DNA from: Triglochin maritima
Taxonomy: Eukaryota > Streptophyta > Magnoliopsida > Alismatales > Juncaginaceae
DNA length: 64,000 nucleotides
Reading direction: 5' to 3'
NCBI GenBank assembly: GCA_963682175.1
Contig: OY821784.1
Coordinates: forward strand, 32,469,621-32,533,620
The notes beneath the pieces are model-generated. The model was not told where the DNA came from. It ran no database searches and was given only the letters and a program-made list of their open reading frames with translations. Each line of letters opens with the position of its first letter. Position 1 is the stretch's first letter. Below, in pieces: positions 1 through 12,119 of the stretch. Made by a program: the position numbers and the translations under genes.

Positions 1-1683
1 AGGTCTCAGACATTTGATGTATCTGGTGCCGTAACTATTGAGTCCACCTTTTGAGGGAAGAATCTCTTGGAAAAGACGATCACAAAGTCATCTTAAGGCC
101 GAATCGAGTTTACCGGGAGGTTGTACATCCATTTCTTCGCGTTATCGTTCAACGTGAAAGAAATCATTCTCAACCGGATGGAATCCGCGTCAAGCTGTTG
201 AAGCTTGAACATGGAGCATACCTCCCCGGATTCACGTATAAAGATATATGAATCCTCCTTATTGGTTGTAAAGGTAGGAAACATGCTCACATATTGAGGT
301 TTCAATTCATAGTTGTTCCTGTGTGCAGGTAGGAGAACTATGCAAGACGGTTGTGCCACCCGAACAGGATGAGTCTGCTCCCACAAAGTCATCGGTCAAT
401 CATGTCAAAATAAAGGTGGAGGTACTCCCATAACTCGATCTCGACCGGGATCCTCTTCCTCCCGAGTTGGAGGAGGAGATGGTCTACGTGGTAGTGGAAG
501 TGGACCGAGGAACTCTACGTATGGAACTCGATCTCCCCCACCTCCAAGAGACGACGTGGCCTCTTGCTCTAAGGGAGCTCAAGGCAGAGAGGGATGATCA
601 CCTTGATCATCAATCTCAACAAGAGGATCAACTCTCTCAAGCCAAGTAGCCTCACCAAGACGAGTGCAACCTCGCATAAAAGTGCTCGACTCGATAACAA
701 CACACAAATAGAAGGTGAAATCAGTAGAGGAGACTATAACGCAGAATGTGGATAAGGAGAAGACTTAGAAGATAACAAGCACAACCCGAACATGCTTAGG
801 TTGGCTATGGGTTCATAGATTAAGACGCCTAACTGTGACTCCCCACACTCCCGAATGCCTCACCTCCCTCAACCGAATGTCCAAAGCTGTCTTTAGAGAG
901 TCAGAACCTGGATGTCCCAAAAATCCCAAATAGCTAAACAAACAACGATATTCAGGTCATGAAGTCGAGAATGGGTTAGTCTCCTAAGTATGACCGAATT
1001 CTAAGGGTAATATCTACTTCATTTTAGATTAAGGTTTGTGATTAAGTGTGGTTTTTGGGGCCAAGGAAAGGGTGATGAAATTCTCTACCTTATCTTGTAT
1101 AGGACAACCCCCCTCAGGGTATTTGATCCCTAAACTAGCAATCAAGTCATCCAATCAAACACTCACCACACTCTTGTTCCAATGCAACCCTACTAATTAA
1201 CTAATGCATGCAAGATAATGCATGAATGAGTGGAGAAGATGTCGTACCTCACGCCAGCAATGGACAACAAGAAAGTAAAACAAAGGAATGACAATATGCG
1301 TGCAAATCCTATGTATGGTGCATGACCTGGATGACATTCATCCATGTCATAATGTCAAAGTTGTCTTAAAGAGGGGAATTTGCACGTCAAATTAATTTCT
1401 AGCACCAAAACAAAGCATATATGAAGTGGAAAGTGCAGATATCAACTATGAATTGCAAGAGGGAGCTACCAATGAAATAGAAAACCAAAGGACATCACCA
1501 AACCCGCCACTAATGGATGGTTTGGGGATTCTTGTCCCCAAATGCCTCTTGTGTGCTCCTATTCCTCCGTACAGTCCCCTGTCTACTAAGTTCCTTGTGC
1601 AGTAAGGAAATGTGAGAAAAATCCACTGAAATGATGAAAAAACAACGACGACGACCAACTTCCTGACAACAGTACCAAAAACT
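1..1683 (-). mobile_element. Decayed internal region of a gag-type LTR retrotransposon
   Basis: This is the 5' internal part of an old LTR element read on the minus strand. It holds a gag fragment (93-392) and a leader related to that of the element nested at 39122-46106: the stretch near 1060-1150 resembles 44160-44270 (shared 'AAGGGTGATGAAAT' and neighbouring words). At 1665-1677 lies a remnant of the tRNA-Asp-type primer-binding site; TGGCGCCGTTGCC has become TGGTACTGTTGTC on the minus strand, all changes being transitions. Apart from the gag fragment I see no usable open frame. The element runs off the left edge of the window. Confidence 0.65.
93..392 (-). pseudogene. gag N-terminal fragment of an LTR retrotransposon
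   Basis: About 99 codons on the minus strand resemble the N-terminal gag region of the element at 42705-43489. Both share the phrase AQPSCIV, then an FELKxQY-like block, then MxPxFT and KEDSY. It would encode a capsid-like nucleocapsid precursor that packages element RNA in the cytoplasm. No zinc knuckle, protease or polymerase is visible, and the frame is broken on both sides. I read it as a dead remnant rather than a gene. The open frame on the other strand at 467-649 is antisense noise. Confidence 0.6.
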
Positions 1684-1990
1684 TGTTGTGTAATTTTATA
1701 AGTTCAATACCACAAGTACACGACGTCGATGAAGACGCAACAAGTACATGTCGTACCACGAGGAATTGTGTGTCGTTGTTCCCACCATACTCGAATGGGA
1801 GAGAAAAGGAGATGGAGAGGATTCTAAACTAAATAATGAATGCGACGTGAATCAACATAAACTAATAAAAAACTAGTCACGTAGGAGGTGGAGAATGAAT
1901 GCAAAAGTGTAGATTTGTGAGTTGTATGTCCTCCTCACATTTTCTTCTTTCTCTTCTGCTTCTTTATTTTCCTCTCCTCCAGCAATGAAA
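1684..1990 (-). repeat. LTR remnant next to a decayed primer-binding site
   Basis: The sequence begins just past the PBS remnant and matches the LTR start of the nested element at 44905: both carry the words 'GTGCACGACGTCGATGAAGACG' with one or two changes ('AGTACACGACGTCGATGAAG' here) and a later 'CAACATAAACT'. The outer end was not found, so the right limit is approximate. Confidence 0.45.
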
Positions 1991-2077
1991 TCAAGATTCA
2001 TTGTTTTGTCCTTTTAGTTATCAAGTACTAGTTTTAAAAATTGATAATTCAATCCTAGAACTAAAATAGAAACTTTG

Positions 2078-2392
2078 TTAATAATGTTCTAATTGAGACT
2101 GATATGGACATACCATTACATCTCCATACACTGATATGGACTCATCTTTGTTTGTTTCGACACCATGTGTAGGCGTCTTTGATCCATCCTCCAAATCATC
2201 CACCAGATCTAGTCCCTTGTTTATTGCGTATTGTGAATCATCTTTCTCAGTCAATTGGATTTTCTTCTTAGACAATTGGTTATTCTTCTTAGCCAATTGG
2301 TTTTTCTTCTCAGTCAATTGTTTTTCCTTCTCAGACAATTCTTTCTTCAAATCGTCGATTGTTTGTTCTACTTTCACCCATTGTAATTTCAT
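2078..2392 (-). pseudogene. Coiled-coil open frame, unrecognised, probably a gene fragment
   Basis: A 104-codon open frame is rich in K, E, Q and L and reads as a heptad coiled coil (repeats such as KKNQLAKKNNQL). It is encoded by a 21-bp tandem repeat, so each DNA unit is exactly one heptad. I do not recognise a family. It could be the C-terminal end of a transposon-associated gene whose other pieces lie at 2743-3425 on the same strand, but the frames between them are full of stops. No promoter or splice plan could be supported. Confidence 0.3.
2249..2353. repeat. 21-bp coding minisatellite, about five units
   Basis: Units of the form TAGACAATTGGTTATTCTTCT repeat at a 21-bp period with a conserved CAATTG core. 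On the minus strand each unit encodes one heptad of the coiled coil described above. Confidence 0.75.
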
Positions 2393-2742
2393 TTCATGGA
2401 AGCTGACTTCATCTTGAAGTTGATCTCTTATTATGTAATGGGCACCAACATTTATTTTTTGGTCGGCATTTGTTGTTTAGTCGACATTTGGTTGGTGTTG
2501 TGGTAAGTCGTCCTCGACATCTATTCTTTGGTAGTTGATCCCAGGTTCATCTTGTGCGTTAACCCCACCCACCTATACATAGTGAGGTAGTTCCAACACT
2601 TCTAAGTTTCTTACTTCAACTTCTCCACTTTCTATTTTTGAGAGGGTGATGCCCTCCTTTTCCATTGGTTTGAGCATTTTCGGGGCACCCACCCAGGAAC
2701 CTCATCTATTTACAAAGGGGATGCAAGGTGGTATTGTATTAT

Positions 2743-3425
2743 CTATTTTAATTTTTCACACAGCCATACCTGAAGTATAGCAACGCATCCCTCCACCTGC
2801 GCTTTATGTTGGGCTAGATTGGCTATATTCTTCAGTTTCTTCAGTTCTATACTAGCTTTTTGAAGGGCAATGCCCAGATGTTCTAACATCACCTCAGCCC
2901 AGGCGTAGTTTTCCACAACATTCATGTATCATTGTTTCGTTCTATGATTGTCGCCGTAAAACAGTAATGTACTGAAAAGAAGACAGATGGCAAGTTTCAT
3001 GGCCTTTGCCGCAATCAACTGTCTTTTGAATTCATCCTTCTCTAGTCTCAAACCTGCCCGTTTGGCCCATTTTCTTTTTGTCATGTCGATTGGAATGTCT
3101 TACATTTTCAGTCCTAATATCATAGCCACATGCAAGGGGTTGAAAATCAAAACCTCATTACCAACCTATAAGCCTCCTTCTCCACCTCATCTTCTCGACC
3201 AAGAAGTCAAGAATGTATGTCTACAGTTATCCTCTGCATTTTCGTGGAGTGAGCGAACAAGGTTCTCATGAACAATGCCCGCTGGTTGTTTGTAAGTTGT
3301 TTAAATTCTTTCTCCAGTGATGCACACGAACACATGGACAGTTGGAAGTAATTTGAAGTCTGAAAAGCCAAAAAACGTAAGTAAAACATGTCTACTGAAA
3401 CCACAATAGGGGTCTTCAGGTCCAC
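2743..3425 (-). pseudogene. Broken fragments of an unrecognised, possibly transposon-borne gene
   Basis: Two short open frames (2743-2925 and 3207-3425) lie in line on the minus strand, separated by stops and frameshifts. The downstream one contains a tryptophan-rich motif (AILQVWLCEKLK). This recalls the ALQVWxYE motif of DUF1985-like proteins carried by plant Mutator or CACTA elements, but the match is weak. The order with the coiled coil at 2078-2392 suggests one decayed gene. I do not assign a function. Confidence 0.25.
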
Positions 3426-3649
3426 GACCTCACCTTTTTTGAACCGCTGGTACTTGCGACTTCCTGGGTTGAAGACATTTCTTTGGGTGTGGTATTCTAG
3501 CAGTCGGCGGAGTGGAAGTATTTTAGGCCGGGAGAGGGTTTGTCGTTTGTGAATTTAACCACAAATGTAAAGAATTTGAGTCGTCCCATCACCTTCTTGG
3601 AAACGAACTGTTTTCTAGTTCTTAATTACAGACTATTGGAGGGAATCAG

Positions 3650-4110
3650 ACTCCTGGACATTCTCGTGTCCAGTTTTAAATCGGACTCCAGGATCTAGAC
3701 AAACTTGTGTACACAAGTGTGAATAAACACGTGTCCAGGATTGTCTAGATGTGTGTACATTACTGGACATGACCGTGTCAAGTGCTGGACACAGTGGCGT
3801 CTAGAATTGGACAGACCCGTGCCAGACATAAGATCACGTGTGAAAAGGATTGTCCAGACTTGTGTCAAGTGCTGGACATGTTAGTGTCTAGTGCTGAACA
3901 TGCTGGTTTCCAGCAATAGACATGCTCGTGGCCAGTGTTGGACATGCTTTTGTCCAGCACTGGACACGAGCATGGCCATTACTGGACACAAGTCAATCCA
4001 GTTTCCCATCCAATTAACAGAAGTCAATTGTTTAGTGTTGGACACCTAGGTTATGTTCAGGACTGGATAGACTCATGTTCAGGATTGTCCGGACCCGTGA
4101 CCATGAATGC
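3650..4110. repeat. Degenerate GTCCAG/CTGGAC minisatellite
   Basis: About 450 bp are made of diverged units of roughly 20-22 bp, approximate consensus TGCTGGACATGCTCGTGTCCAG split across units. CTGGAC or TTGGAC and GTCCAG or GTCTAG recur throughout on both strands, so many units are themselves short inverted repeats. No coding potential. Confidence 0.7.
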
Positions 4111-6836
4111 GAACGTTTGAGTATTTTTTTTAGAAAACCACTTTATTTGGAAACAAACAATTTCCTATTTTATCAGAAATCACAGATTGTTAATAATTTA
4201 AAAAATCCACAAATCATGATCATTTTGTCGGACCCCCTCCCCCAGTTGCTAACGTGGCCGATGACGAGGCGCACGTCACGGATGCCACATGGACACATGT
4301 CGTCCATGTAGCACCCTTTAACATTTGATTTGATCCAAACTTAGCGTAACTTATGATAATATTTTTGGCAGACAACAAAATAATTAAAAATAATGGTAAA
4401 ATGTGTTTAAACGGACGAATTCTCAAATGAAGAAAGGCAATGCATTACAAGGCTGATTGACATGTCTTACAATTTACGGGGCAAATTGATCATGGTATAG
4501 TTCGAGATCAAATTAATGTGGAGGCTTAGTTTAGATAAAATGTATTTTACATTTTCAAGTCGAATGATTTTTTTTCTATATTATATCATAACTTGTGAAC
4601 ATTCCAATTAGAAATAACTGTTTTACCTTAATTATGTTATGATACTAGATAGGTTTATTGGATAATAGAACGAGAATTATGTTATGATACTAGATAGGTT
4701 TATTGTGTCTCAATTACATAGTTATAAGCCCCTTTTATAGACTAAGGTTCCGTTTTGTAAAAGCTTTTGTTAGTAGCTTACGAGCAAAAGTCTGACCTGT
4801 AGTTACCTTATTTACCGAACAAGCTTTTGAAAACCCAAACATGTTTTTCTATTTGGTTTTTTCTCCGTCACAAGCACTAAGTAGGAAAAAATTAATTCAA
4901 CTGGTGTTTTTGCTAGTTTTTGTTATAAACGTTGTTAATATCACCAGAATTACAGGTCATGCTACCGAAAATTTCATATTTTCGTATCACAACACTCACC
5001 GAAGACTTTGTACCCTTGAATTGCACGACAGTAGATTCTAAGTAACAGTAAAGTAAGTAATTAGTAACACTAAAGTAAATAAAGTGCGATGTTTATTGCG
5101 AATGCATCATACTATAACATTACAAAGAACAATTTGTATATAGTCAAATATTATAGCACGTCCATTTGTCTTCATTATAATACCATTTCAACTGTTGAGT
5201 TATTATTTTAGTAATTTATAACACCAATTAACACAACAATCGTGAATTTATTAACTAACATTTTTATTACATAAAGGAACATAGAAGATGTGAGTAACCT
5301 GAATAAGGAACATCTTTAATACATAAAGGAACATATTTTCAACTTTGTAATATGATTATTGATATTACAAAGTATATACATTACCACAATAACGTCACTT
5401 TACAGTAGTTTATATGTGAGTAACCTGAATACAGTATGAGGATTACAATTAGCAACATATATAACTTAACTAATCTCAAAACACAATCTTAAGAATATCA
5501 TACAATTAACAACAGAATGTGCTTAATAATAATCTATTATATCTTACTTGAAGTAAACCATTAATTATTTTAAATCATATATATGTCATACAGAAATGTT
5601 GTAATATAGCAATAAGCATTAATACTTGAAATTTGTACGACTACATAGATAATATACAACAGTTGAAGTTTTGTTATTTTTTTATTACTAATCATTACAT
5701 ATAAATTAGTTTAGCATGATATTAATGTTATGACATGATATTTTTTCCCCATCCCCAACTTTAGATAAAACACAAAAAAAATCAGCACAATAAATACCCA
5801 TGTATGGATGGGGATGGCACGAAGAATAAGTAGGGCAAATTTGTGACAAGCAAGAAGAAACTTCTAAAACTAGCTTGTGGAGGAGGAATGGGAACTATAA
5901 ACGAATGCTCTTAAGGTGCGATTGACACTCAGGAAGATGTGAGAAGTCTAAAATTTCACTTTCATTATTTTTTCTCATTTTGGAATAGAAGTTGGGGAAG
6001 TTACTTTATGTGTATATTTATGGCCCGGAAGTCATTTTGGAATTTGAGTTCAAATAACATAAATGTCAATTTAGAAGTCATCACAAACCACCTAGATGTC
6101 AATTTAGAAGTCAAGTTCAAAATCTTTTAAAGTTTTAAAATACCAATCACACCATAAAAAATGGAAGAATGAATTCTCGTCACATGCAGACACTTGAGAA
6201 AGCATAACATTCAAATTTGTAGAAGTTTAAAGAAGCTACTTAAAAGCAACATTACACTTAACCTTTAGCAAAGTTAAAGACTTAAAGTCCAAAAAAATAA
6301 GTTCTTCGATCCAAGCAAAGAATAAGTTCCATCAAGCCACTAGTTTACTATAGAAATGTTGTTCCACAATTTTTTTCTAATTGCCCTTTTTAGTTTCTTA
6401 TTTAACTTAAAATGCATCAAAAAGGACATACGTAAAGAATGGGGATTATAAATGATGTATGGCTCCGATATTAGAACCAAAACGTGGCTATCGAGTTTGA
6501 TGTTAAATTGTAAGTATAAGATTTCATGATCAAAATTGAAAATGTATAAATGTAATAAGAACTAATAATATATGAAATTCGATGTCAACAAATGACAAGG
6601 ATTGCATTGAATTGCCTAATCTATTGTGTATCTCCTAGCCAAAAAAAAACCCCGATAAGAAGTATTGCATCAAATTTTGAGATTTTATTGTGTATCTTGT
6701 AGTAAAATAAAATAAAAAAACTACCACTCGTAGTAACCAAAAACACAACCGCATGCATGTATTAGGAGAAGAAATGTTACGTGAGCTAAAGAAGGGAGAA
6801 AGAGGTATGAGTTTAGAGAAAGCTAAGCCAACAATC
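4111..6836. other. AT-rich intergenic DNA
   Basis: I see no gene here. It contains a 31-bp direct duplication (4630-4660 and 4675-4705), a partly duplicated 'ACATAAAGGAACATA' near 5273 and 5321, and a duplicated 'ATGTCAATTTAGAAGTCA' near 6062 and 6097. Short open frames have no recognisable content. Confidence 0.6.
4630..4705. repeat. Direct duplication, 31 bp, spacing 45 bp
   Basis: The segment beginning AATTATGTTATGATACTAGA occurs at 4630-4660 and again at 4675-4705 with no differences. It is a local duplication of unknown meaning. Confidence 0.8.
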
Positions 6837-6840
6837 TGTA

Positions 6841-6848
6841 TATAAATA
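6841..6848 (+). promoter_or_regulatory. Likely TATA box of the WAK-like gene
   Basis: TATAAATA lies 106 bp upstream of the ATG at 6947. It is followed by a GA-repeat leader (about 6919-6942) typical of plant 5' untranslated regions. The spacing fits a transcription start near 6870-6880. Confidence 0.55.
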
Positions 6849-6946
6849 GATACACATTAAATAGATAGAAACTTAGAGACAAAGAAAGTATATAAGGCGC
6901 ATCTGTTTATAGATAGAGGAGAAAGAGAGAGAGAGAGAGATCAAAC

Positions 6947-8102
6947 ATGAGTATGCTTCACTTACTCTTTCTCTCTTTCTTCCTTGCACTAACTCCTTAT
7001 CCTACACTACAACTAAACTCTTCTTCTACTTCACCACCAACTTCTTGCCGTTCTTATTGTGGAAACCTCACCATAAGCAATCCTTTCTCGATAACCCCCG
7101 GTTGCGGTCATTCGGCCTTTAGAGATCTCCTCTTCTGCATCAACAATGTCCTCTTGCTCCACATCCCCTCTGGCTCCTATCGTGTCCTCTCCATCGACTA
7201 CATGTTCAATTTCCTCACTCTTCACGACCCTACCATGTCCACTTGCCACCAACTCTTCCTCGAAAATTCTTCGAAAGACAAGGCGTCGTTGAAACCTACC
7301 AATGGCTTTGTTATAGACACACCATTGGCGGGGTTTCTTCGCCCGTCTGCGTCCAACGTCTTCCTCCTTCTTCATTGTCGTATCGACTCGCCACTCTTTG
7401 AGGGTTTCCCAGATAAACACGTTCCGTGTAGAAATGTGTCTGGGATGGGGTGTGAGGACTTCTCTTTATGCCCCTCCTGGGACACCAACCCCAGGAGGGG
7501 CGATGGTGGTGGTGGTGGTGGTGGTGGTCGTGGTCAAGCGAAACCACTCGAGTGCTGCTCAGTGGGATTCGCGGAAACAAAAGGAATCAACTTGAGTAGG
7601 TTAGGGTGCGAGGGGTATAGTAGTGCCTACAACCTTGCACCTCTACGCACTCCGGATGCCAAGGAGTGGATGTATGGGATCAAGGTAGAGTACACTGTGC
7701 CAATGGAACATGACTCTTTTTGTCGGGCTTGCGAGGCTACCGGAGGTGCGTGCGGGTATGGCTCCTCAACCCCTAATCAGATCTGCCTATGTCAGGGATG
7801 GAATTCAACGTCCAACTGCGATTCAGGTTAGTTTGATTTACCATACAAATGGAATTAATTAGTGTTTTGACATTCCATTAGTACGTACTACTTCAACGTT
7901 GAATTTGTACACTGATCATATAAAACTTCTGCATATAAAAATTATTAAGCATATATAGTCATTTCTATACGTATTATTGGACATAATAATGATCTTCTTC
8001 TTGCTTAATGCAGTTGTACCGTCGATGAGCATAAGTCGGAGAACTACATCAACATCAAAACTCGTAATAGGTATTTTTTTATGCATAACTCTAGTTTTGT
8101 AA
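6947..8102 (+). CDS. Wall-associated receptor kinase-like ectodomain protein without kinase
   Basis: Two exons are supported: 6947-7826 and 8014-8102, with a GT-AG intron in phase 1, giving 322 codons. The protein has a signal peptide (about residues 1-22) and a GUB_WAK-type cysteine-rich domain (SYCGNLTISNPFSITPGCG, about 35-95). A C-terminal WAK-associated cysteine cluster follows (ECCSVGF to CLCQGW, about 205-290). Exon 2 encodes a Ser/Thr linker and then a short hydrophobic stretch (KLVIGIFLCITLVL) ending at TAA. The family normally continues into a transmembrane segment and a cytoplasmic Ser/Thr kinase. No kinase motif is seen before the copia element at 9188. It would act at the cell surface as a cell-wall sensing or decoy protein, or it is a truncated gene. 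A GGT microsatellite (about 7504-7527) encodes a glycine run within the ectodomain. A donor-like G|GTATTT at 8070 could instead splice onward. Confidence 0.75.
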
Positions 8103-9182
8103 ACAATTTAGTAGTTTAAGTGATTTTTCATTTTTCTTATATATGCTCCTTCAATTGATCAAAACTACATTGAATCATGGTTATATAAATTACAAAATTA
8201 TTTTTGACATAAACATATACATATACACACTTGTATATACGAATGAAAACTAGTGCTTGTCATGTCAAATTATCTTAAGATGATGCTGTAATCAAATAGA
8301 TTAGCTCAGCAAAGGGATTGTAAATTAAATACATATAGGAAAAAAATGCTCAAATCTCCTCTTGCTCCAATTTAAGGAGGTAAGGAGATGCATATATAAG
8401 ATAATGGATCACATCATAATTTTAAGGGGATTTAACTTTGGATTTTCGAGTTAAGAGCAATTCAGCCATTGGACCGACGAAGGAGTTTAAACATAAATGC
8501 AGAAAATAAACTGAATGTAATGGAAAAGGAAGCCCTCTTAAGAAAGGGACAAACTGCAATTACCGACAACACATATATGTATTTATATACGGATCCAATC
8601 CCCAAATTCCCCCGATCAATCCGGTTCAAATGGGACCGAACCTGAATTAACATTTTTTTTGTTGTACATCAGGTCGGACCGAATATCCAGTCCACATTAA
8701 CTGGTCCGATCCTCTCAAGTTTTTGGACTGGATGATAAACAACCAACGCTAACTATGCAAAATACATGAACCACTTTCTAGGTGGAACCAAACTATCTAT
8801 TCTTTAATTATGTCCACGATAGCTTATACGAAGGCCAAAAGCAACTGTAGCCACTTTCTTCCCCCCACATTTTTAAAACCAGTTTCTTGAGAAGAGAAGA
8901 AAAAAAATCTGATCTGGAGGTGACGTTTCTGCTTCTTAAAAAATCACTTCGTGCTAAAATACGTTTTCACCGTTCGTCCCACGGAAGGATGAATCTATCC
9001 CACAGAGGTACGGGATTGTCACACGACAGACAATTTGTGTCCCTTATCACATGTGACCATTTTTTGGTGTTTGTTCATGGTATGATGTATTCTATTATAC
9101 TAATTCAGTTGGTTATGTGTCATAGCAAAGGAATGAAGGTTCAATGGTTGGGGAAATTGTTCAATAAGTTCCTCTTGTAACT
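8103..9182. other. Intergenic DNA downstream of the WAK-like gene
   Basis: No gene is supported. I looked here for the missing kinase exons of the upstream gene and found neither a GxGxxG loop nor HRD/DFG motifs in any frame. There is a short region of GGTCGGACCGAA-type words near 8640-8710 that may be a decayed MITE. Confidence 0.5.
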
Positions 9183-9187
9183 ATACG

Positions 9188-9427
9188 TATCAAATTCGAT
9201 ACGAGAGATTGAAAGTTTTGTGATTTTTGTTATGTTATGTTTGTTTACGTACTATGGGAATATATATGTGATCTATGGCTTGGCTAGCCGTTATACATGC
9301 AAAATACAGAGGGATGAATGTGGTTGATTTTCTGAGTAAATAAGATTTGTGATTTGTCGGATGTTGCCATAATCGGGTGAGGAGATTGGACGATGATGAG
9401 TTGAGCCCAACGGTCATATTTTCAACA
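9188..9427 (-). repeat. 3' LTR of the copia element
   Basis: It begins TGTTGAAAAT and ends TTTGATA on the minus strand. It is paired with 13850-14089 at about 95% identity by eye. Confidence 0.88.
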
Positions 9428-9439
9428 CACCCCCTCAAA
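9428..9439 (-). other. Polypurine tract of the copia element
   Basis: On the minus strand TTTGAGGGGGTG directly precedes the 3' LTR, where plus-strand DNA synthesis would be primed. Confidence 0.6.
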
Positions 9440-9525
9440 TTGGGTCCTGAACAGGTTGATGGATCCAAACTTGTGAATAAGTCTTGAAAAATTTGTACGA
9501 TCAAGTGTTTTAGTGAAGATATCGG

Positions 9526-11030
9526 TTATTTGTTCTTTGCTAGAACATATGGAACTTCAATTTGTTTTGATTGGATTTTTCCCCGGATGAAGTGACAGTC
9601 GACCTCTATATGTTTGGTCCTTTCATGGAAGACTGGATTTGTGGCTATGTGTTGAGCTGCATTGTTGTCACAAAACATCTTCATTGGTTCATGAGTGTTG
9701 ATGTTCATGTCTGTAAGTAATTGTTTTAGCCAGATTAGCTCGCTAGTGGTGGAAGTCATCGCGTGATACTCTGCCTCTGCACTAGATCGGTCAACACGTT
9801 TTGCTTTTTTACTTCTCCATGTTACTAGATTGCCTCCTACAAACGTACAAAAGTCGGTGGTCAATTTCTGGTCGTGATTTCCTACCCAATCTGCATCAGA
9901 ATAACCAATTATATAATTAGATTTATTGGGTTTCATCCAAAGGCCTTGTCCTAAGGTACCTTTAAGGTAGCACAAAATTCTATTAATGATGTCTAACTGG
10001 TGAGTATGAGGTGAGTGCATGAATTGACTTACTATACTTACAACATATGTAATGTCAGGTCGAGTGACAGTAAGATAGAATAGTTTTCCAACAAGTCTTT
10101 GAAATTGCACGATGTCACTTAGAGGCGTACCATTAGTGGGTCCTATTTTTTATTTTGTTTCGACAAGTGTGTTTGTGGGTTTGGAACCCAGTTTCCCAGT
10201 TTCTTTAAGAAGATCTAGAATATATTTCCTTTGAGAGAGAGAAATACCTTTTTGAGTACGTAATTTCTATCCCCAGAAAGTATTTCAGAAAACTTATGTC
10301 ATTTATGTCGAATTTAGATTTCAAGTATTTTTTTACTAAATCTATTTCGTGATCACTATCTACGCTTATTATTATGTCATCTACATAGATGAGAATAATA
10401 GTGGTGGTGTTATGAATGTGTCTAATGAACATGGATGCATCGGCAAAACTTTTTATGAAACCATAAAGAATGAGGGAGTGAGTGAATTTAGCATACCATG
10501 CTCGTGGTGATTGCTTCAGTTCATATAGACTTATGAAGTTTGCATACCTGATGAGAAGTTGTAGGGTACCCAGGAGGTGGACTCATATAGACTTCTTCTT
10601 CTTCTTCCAGATTTCCCTATAAAAGTGCATTTTTTACATCCATTTGGAAGAGATTCCAACCTTGGTTTACAACAATGGATAAAAGAACACGAACAATGTT
10701 CATTTTGGCTACGGGAGCAAATATTTCCAAGTAATCTAGGTCATATGTTTGACTGTATCCTTTAGCTACTAGTCGAGCCTTATATCTTTCAATTTTACCG
10801 TTACTATGGTATTTGATTTTGTATATCCATTTACACCCAACGAGTTTTATGTCGGGTTGTAACGGGACTAAGGTCCAGGTTTTGTTGGTTTCCAAGGCTT
10901 GTAGTTCATCTTTCATGACACTGACCCAATTTGGATTTCCTATAGCCTCATGATAAGAGTTTGGTTCTTTATAGTTGTCTAGTTGGGTTAGGAATTTTTG
11001 ATGTTTGTGGGATAGTTGGTTATAGGACAA
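9526..11030 (-). pseudogene. copia reverse transcriptase and RNase H, frameshifted
   Basis: Three minus-strand blocks lie in order. The RT N-terminal part is 10617-11030 (motifs GCKWIYKIKY, RYKARLVAKGYSQ, FQMDVKNA). The RT catalytic part is 10205-10432 (YVDDIIISVDS). The RT connection and RNase H are 9526-10110 (YLKGTLGQGLW, GYSDADWVG, SSAEAEYHA, CDNNAAQHIA). They would copy element RNA into DNA in virus-like particles. Frameshifts separate the blocks, and the RT stretch between about 10433 and 10616 is out of frame. RNase H itself reads open. Confidence 0.85.
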
Positions 11031-11166
11031 GTGGTTCTAAATAGGGTAGGTAACCTGTGATACAAAACAATCATTGAGTCTGATAGGACGACGAGTGGGA
11101 TGAGTGGATCGTCTTCGAGGTGTCTCTTCTTCTTCTTCTTCTCCTCCTTCTTCTCCTCCTTCTTCT

Positions 11167-11185
11167 CCCCCCCCCCCCCCCCCCC
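11167..11185. repeat. Homopolymer C run (about 19 bp)
   Basis: A C run next to a TTC/TCC-repeat tract lies between integrase and RT of the copia element. It is a likely site of polymerase slippage and may explain the local loss of frame. Confidence 0.7.
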
Positions 11186-11357
11186 TTCAGTTTGAAGAGG
11201 TGGATTTTCCGGAGTAGGCACTATGTCAAGGATGTCTCCGGTAGGAAGCGGAGGTGCAGCGGAAGTTCTTCGGTAGTGTCTTCGTTGGTTTTAAAAAAAA
11301 GGTTCATTCTCAAAAAATACAACATCTCTTGATACATACATTTTACAATTTTGAGGG

Positions 11358-11939
11358 TCATAACATTTGTACCTTTTTCCTATTAGAATATACTAAGAAA
11401 ATACATTTGACTGAGTCGTGGCCGAGTTTGTCCTCTCGCTTCATGTGAACAAAACAAGTGCAGCCAAAGATTTTAAGATGTTCAAGGTCTATTCTTTTAT
11501 TGTTTAAGATTTCTAAGGGTTGTTTATTGTCAATTGTAGGACTAGGGAGACGATTGATGATATAAGTTATAGTAAGAATAACATCATAACAAAAGATTTT
11601 TGGAACATTATTTTGAAAAGGCAAAGAATGAGTTACATTTAAAAGATGTTGATTTTTTCGTTCAGAAATCCCATTTTGTTGAGGATTATTAATACACGTG
11701 GTTTGATGCAAAATTTCTTTTTGTTTGAACAAATTTTGAAACATATTACTCATATATTCTGAACCGTTCTCAGATCTAAAAATACGGATTATTATGTTAT
11801 ACATGTTTTCAATGAAAGCAAGAAATTCACAAAACACTGAATAAGCCTCAGATTTGGTTTTTAGTAAATAAATCCAGGTGGTTCGAGAAAAATCATCGAT
11901 AAAACTGATAAAGTAACGAAAACCATTATGAGATGCCAC
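11358..11939 (-). pseudogene. copia integrase core fragment
   Basis: A 193-codon block carries the integrase core: FIDDFSRTTWIYLL (first acidic residue), FRSENGSEY, and QQNGISERKNQHLL (final glutamate). Family members normally read RSDNG at the second catalytic position; here it is SEN, an Asp to Glu change. It would insert element cDNA into chromosomes. The HHCC zinc domain upstream could not be read in frame. Confidence 0.8.
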
Positions 11940-12119
11940 AGGAACGGGTCCCTAAATATCTGAATGGACTAATTCAAAAGGCAGTTGAGTTTTAGTGTTA
12001 GAAATAGGAAATGACAATCAGTTTGTTTAGAGCAACAAAAAACAACACACAATAATTCATAATTAAGAAACGGAAATAAACATCTTAACACACTAGAAGA
12101 TGGTGGCCATCCTTTTGTG

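Noticed and set aside
7398..7595. Open frame with a valine run inside the WAK-like gene
   Set aside because: It is an alternate-frame reading of the GGT microsatellite that encodes the glycine run in the real frame.
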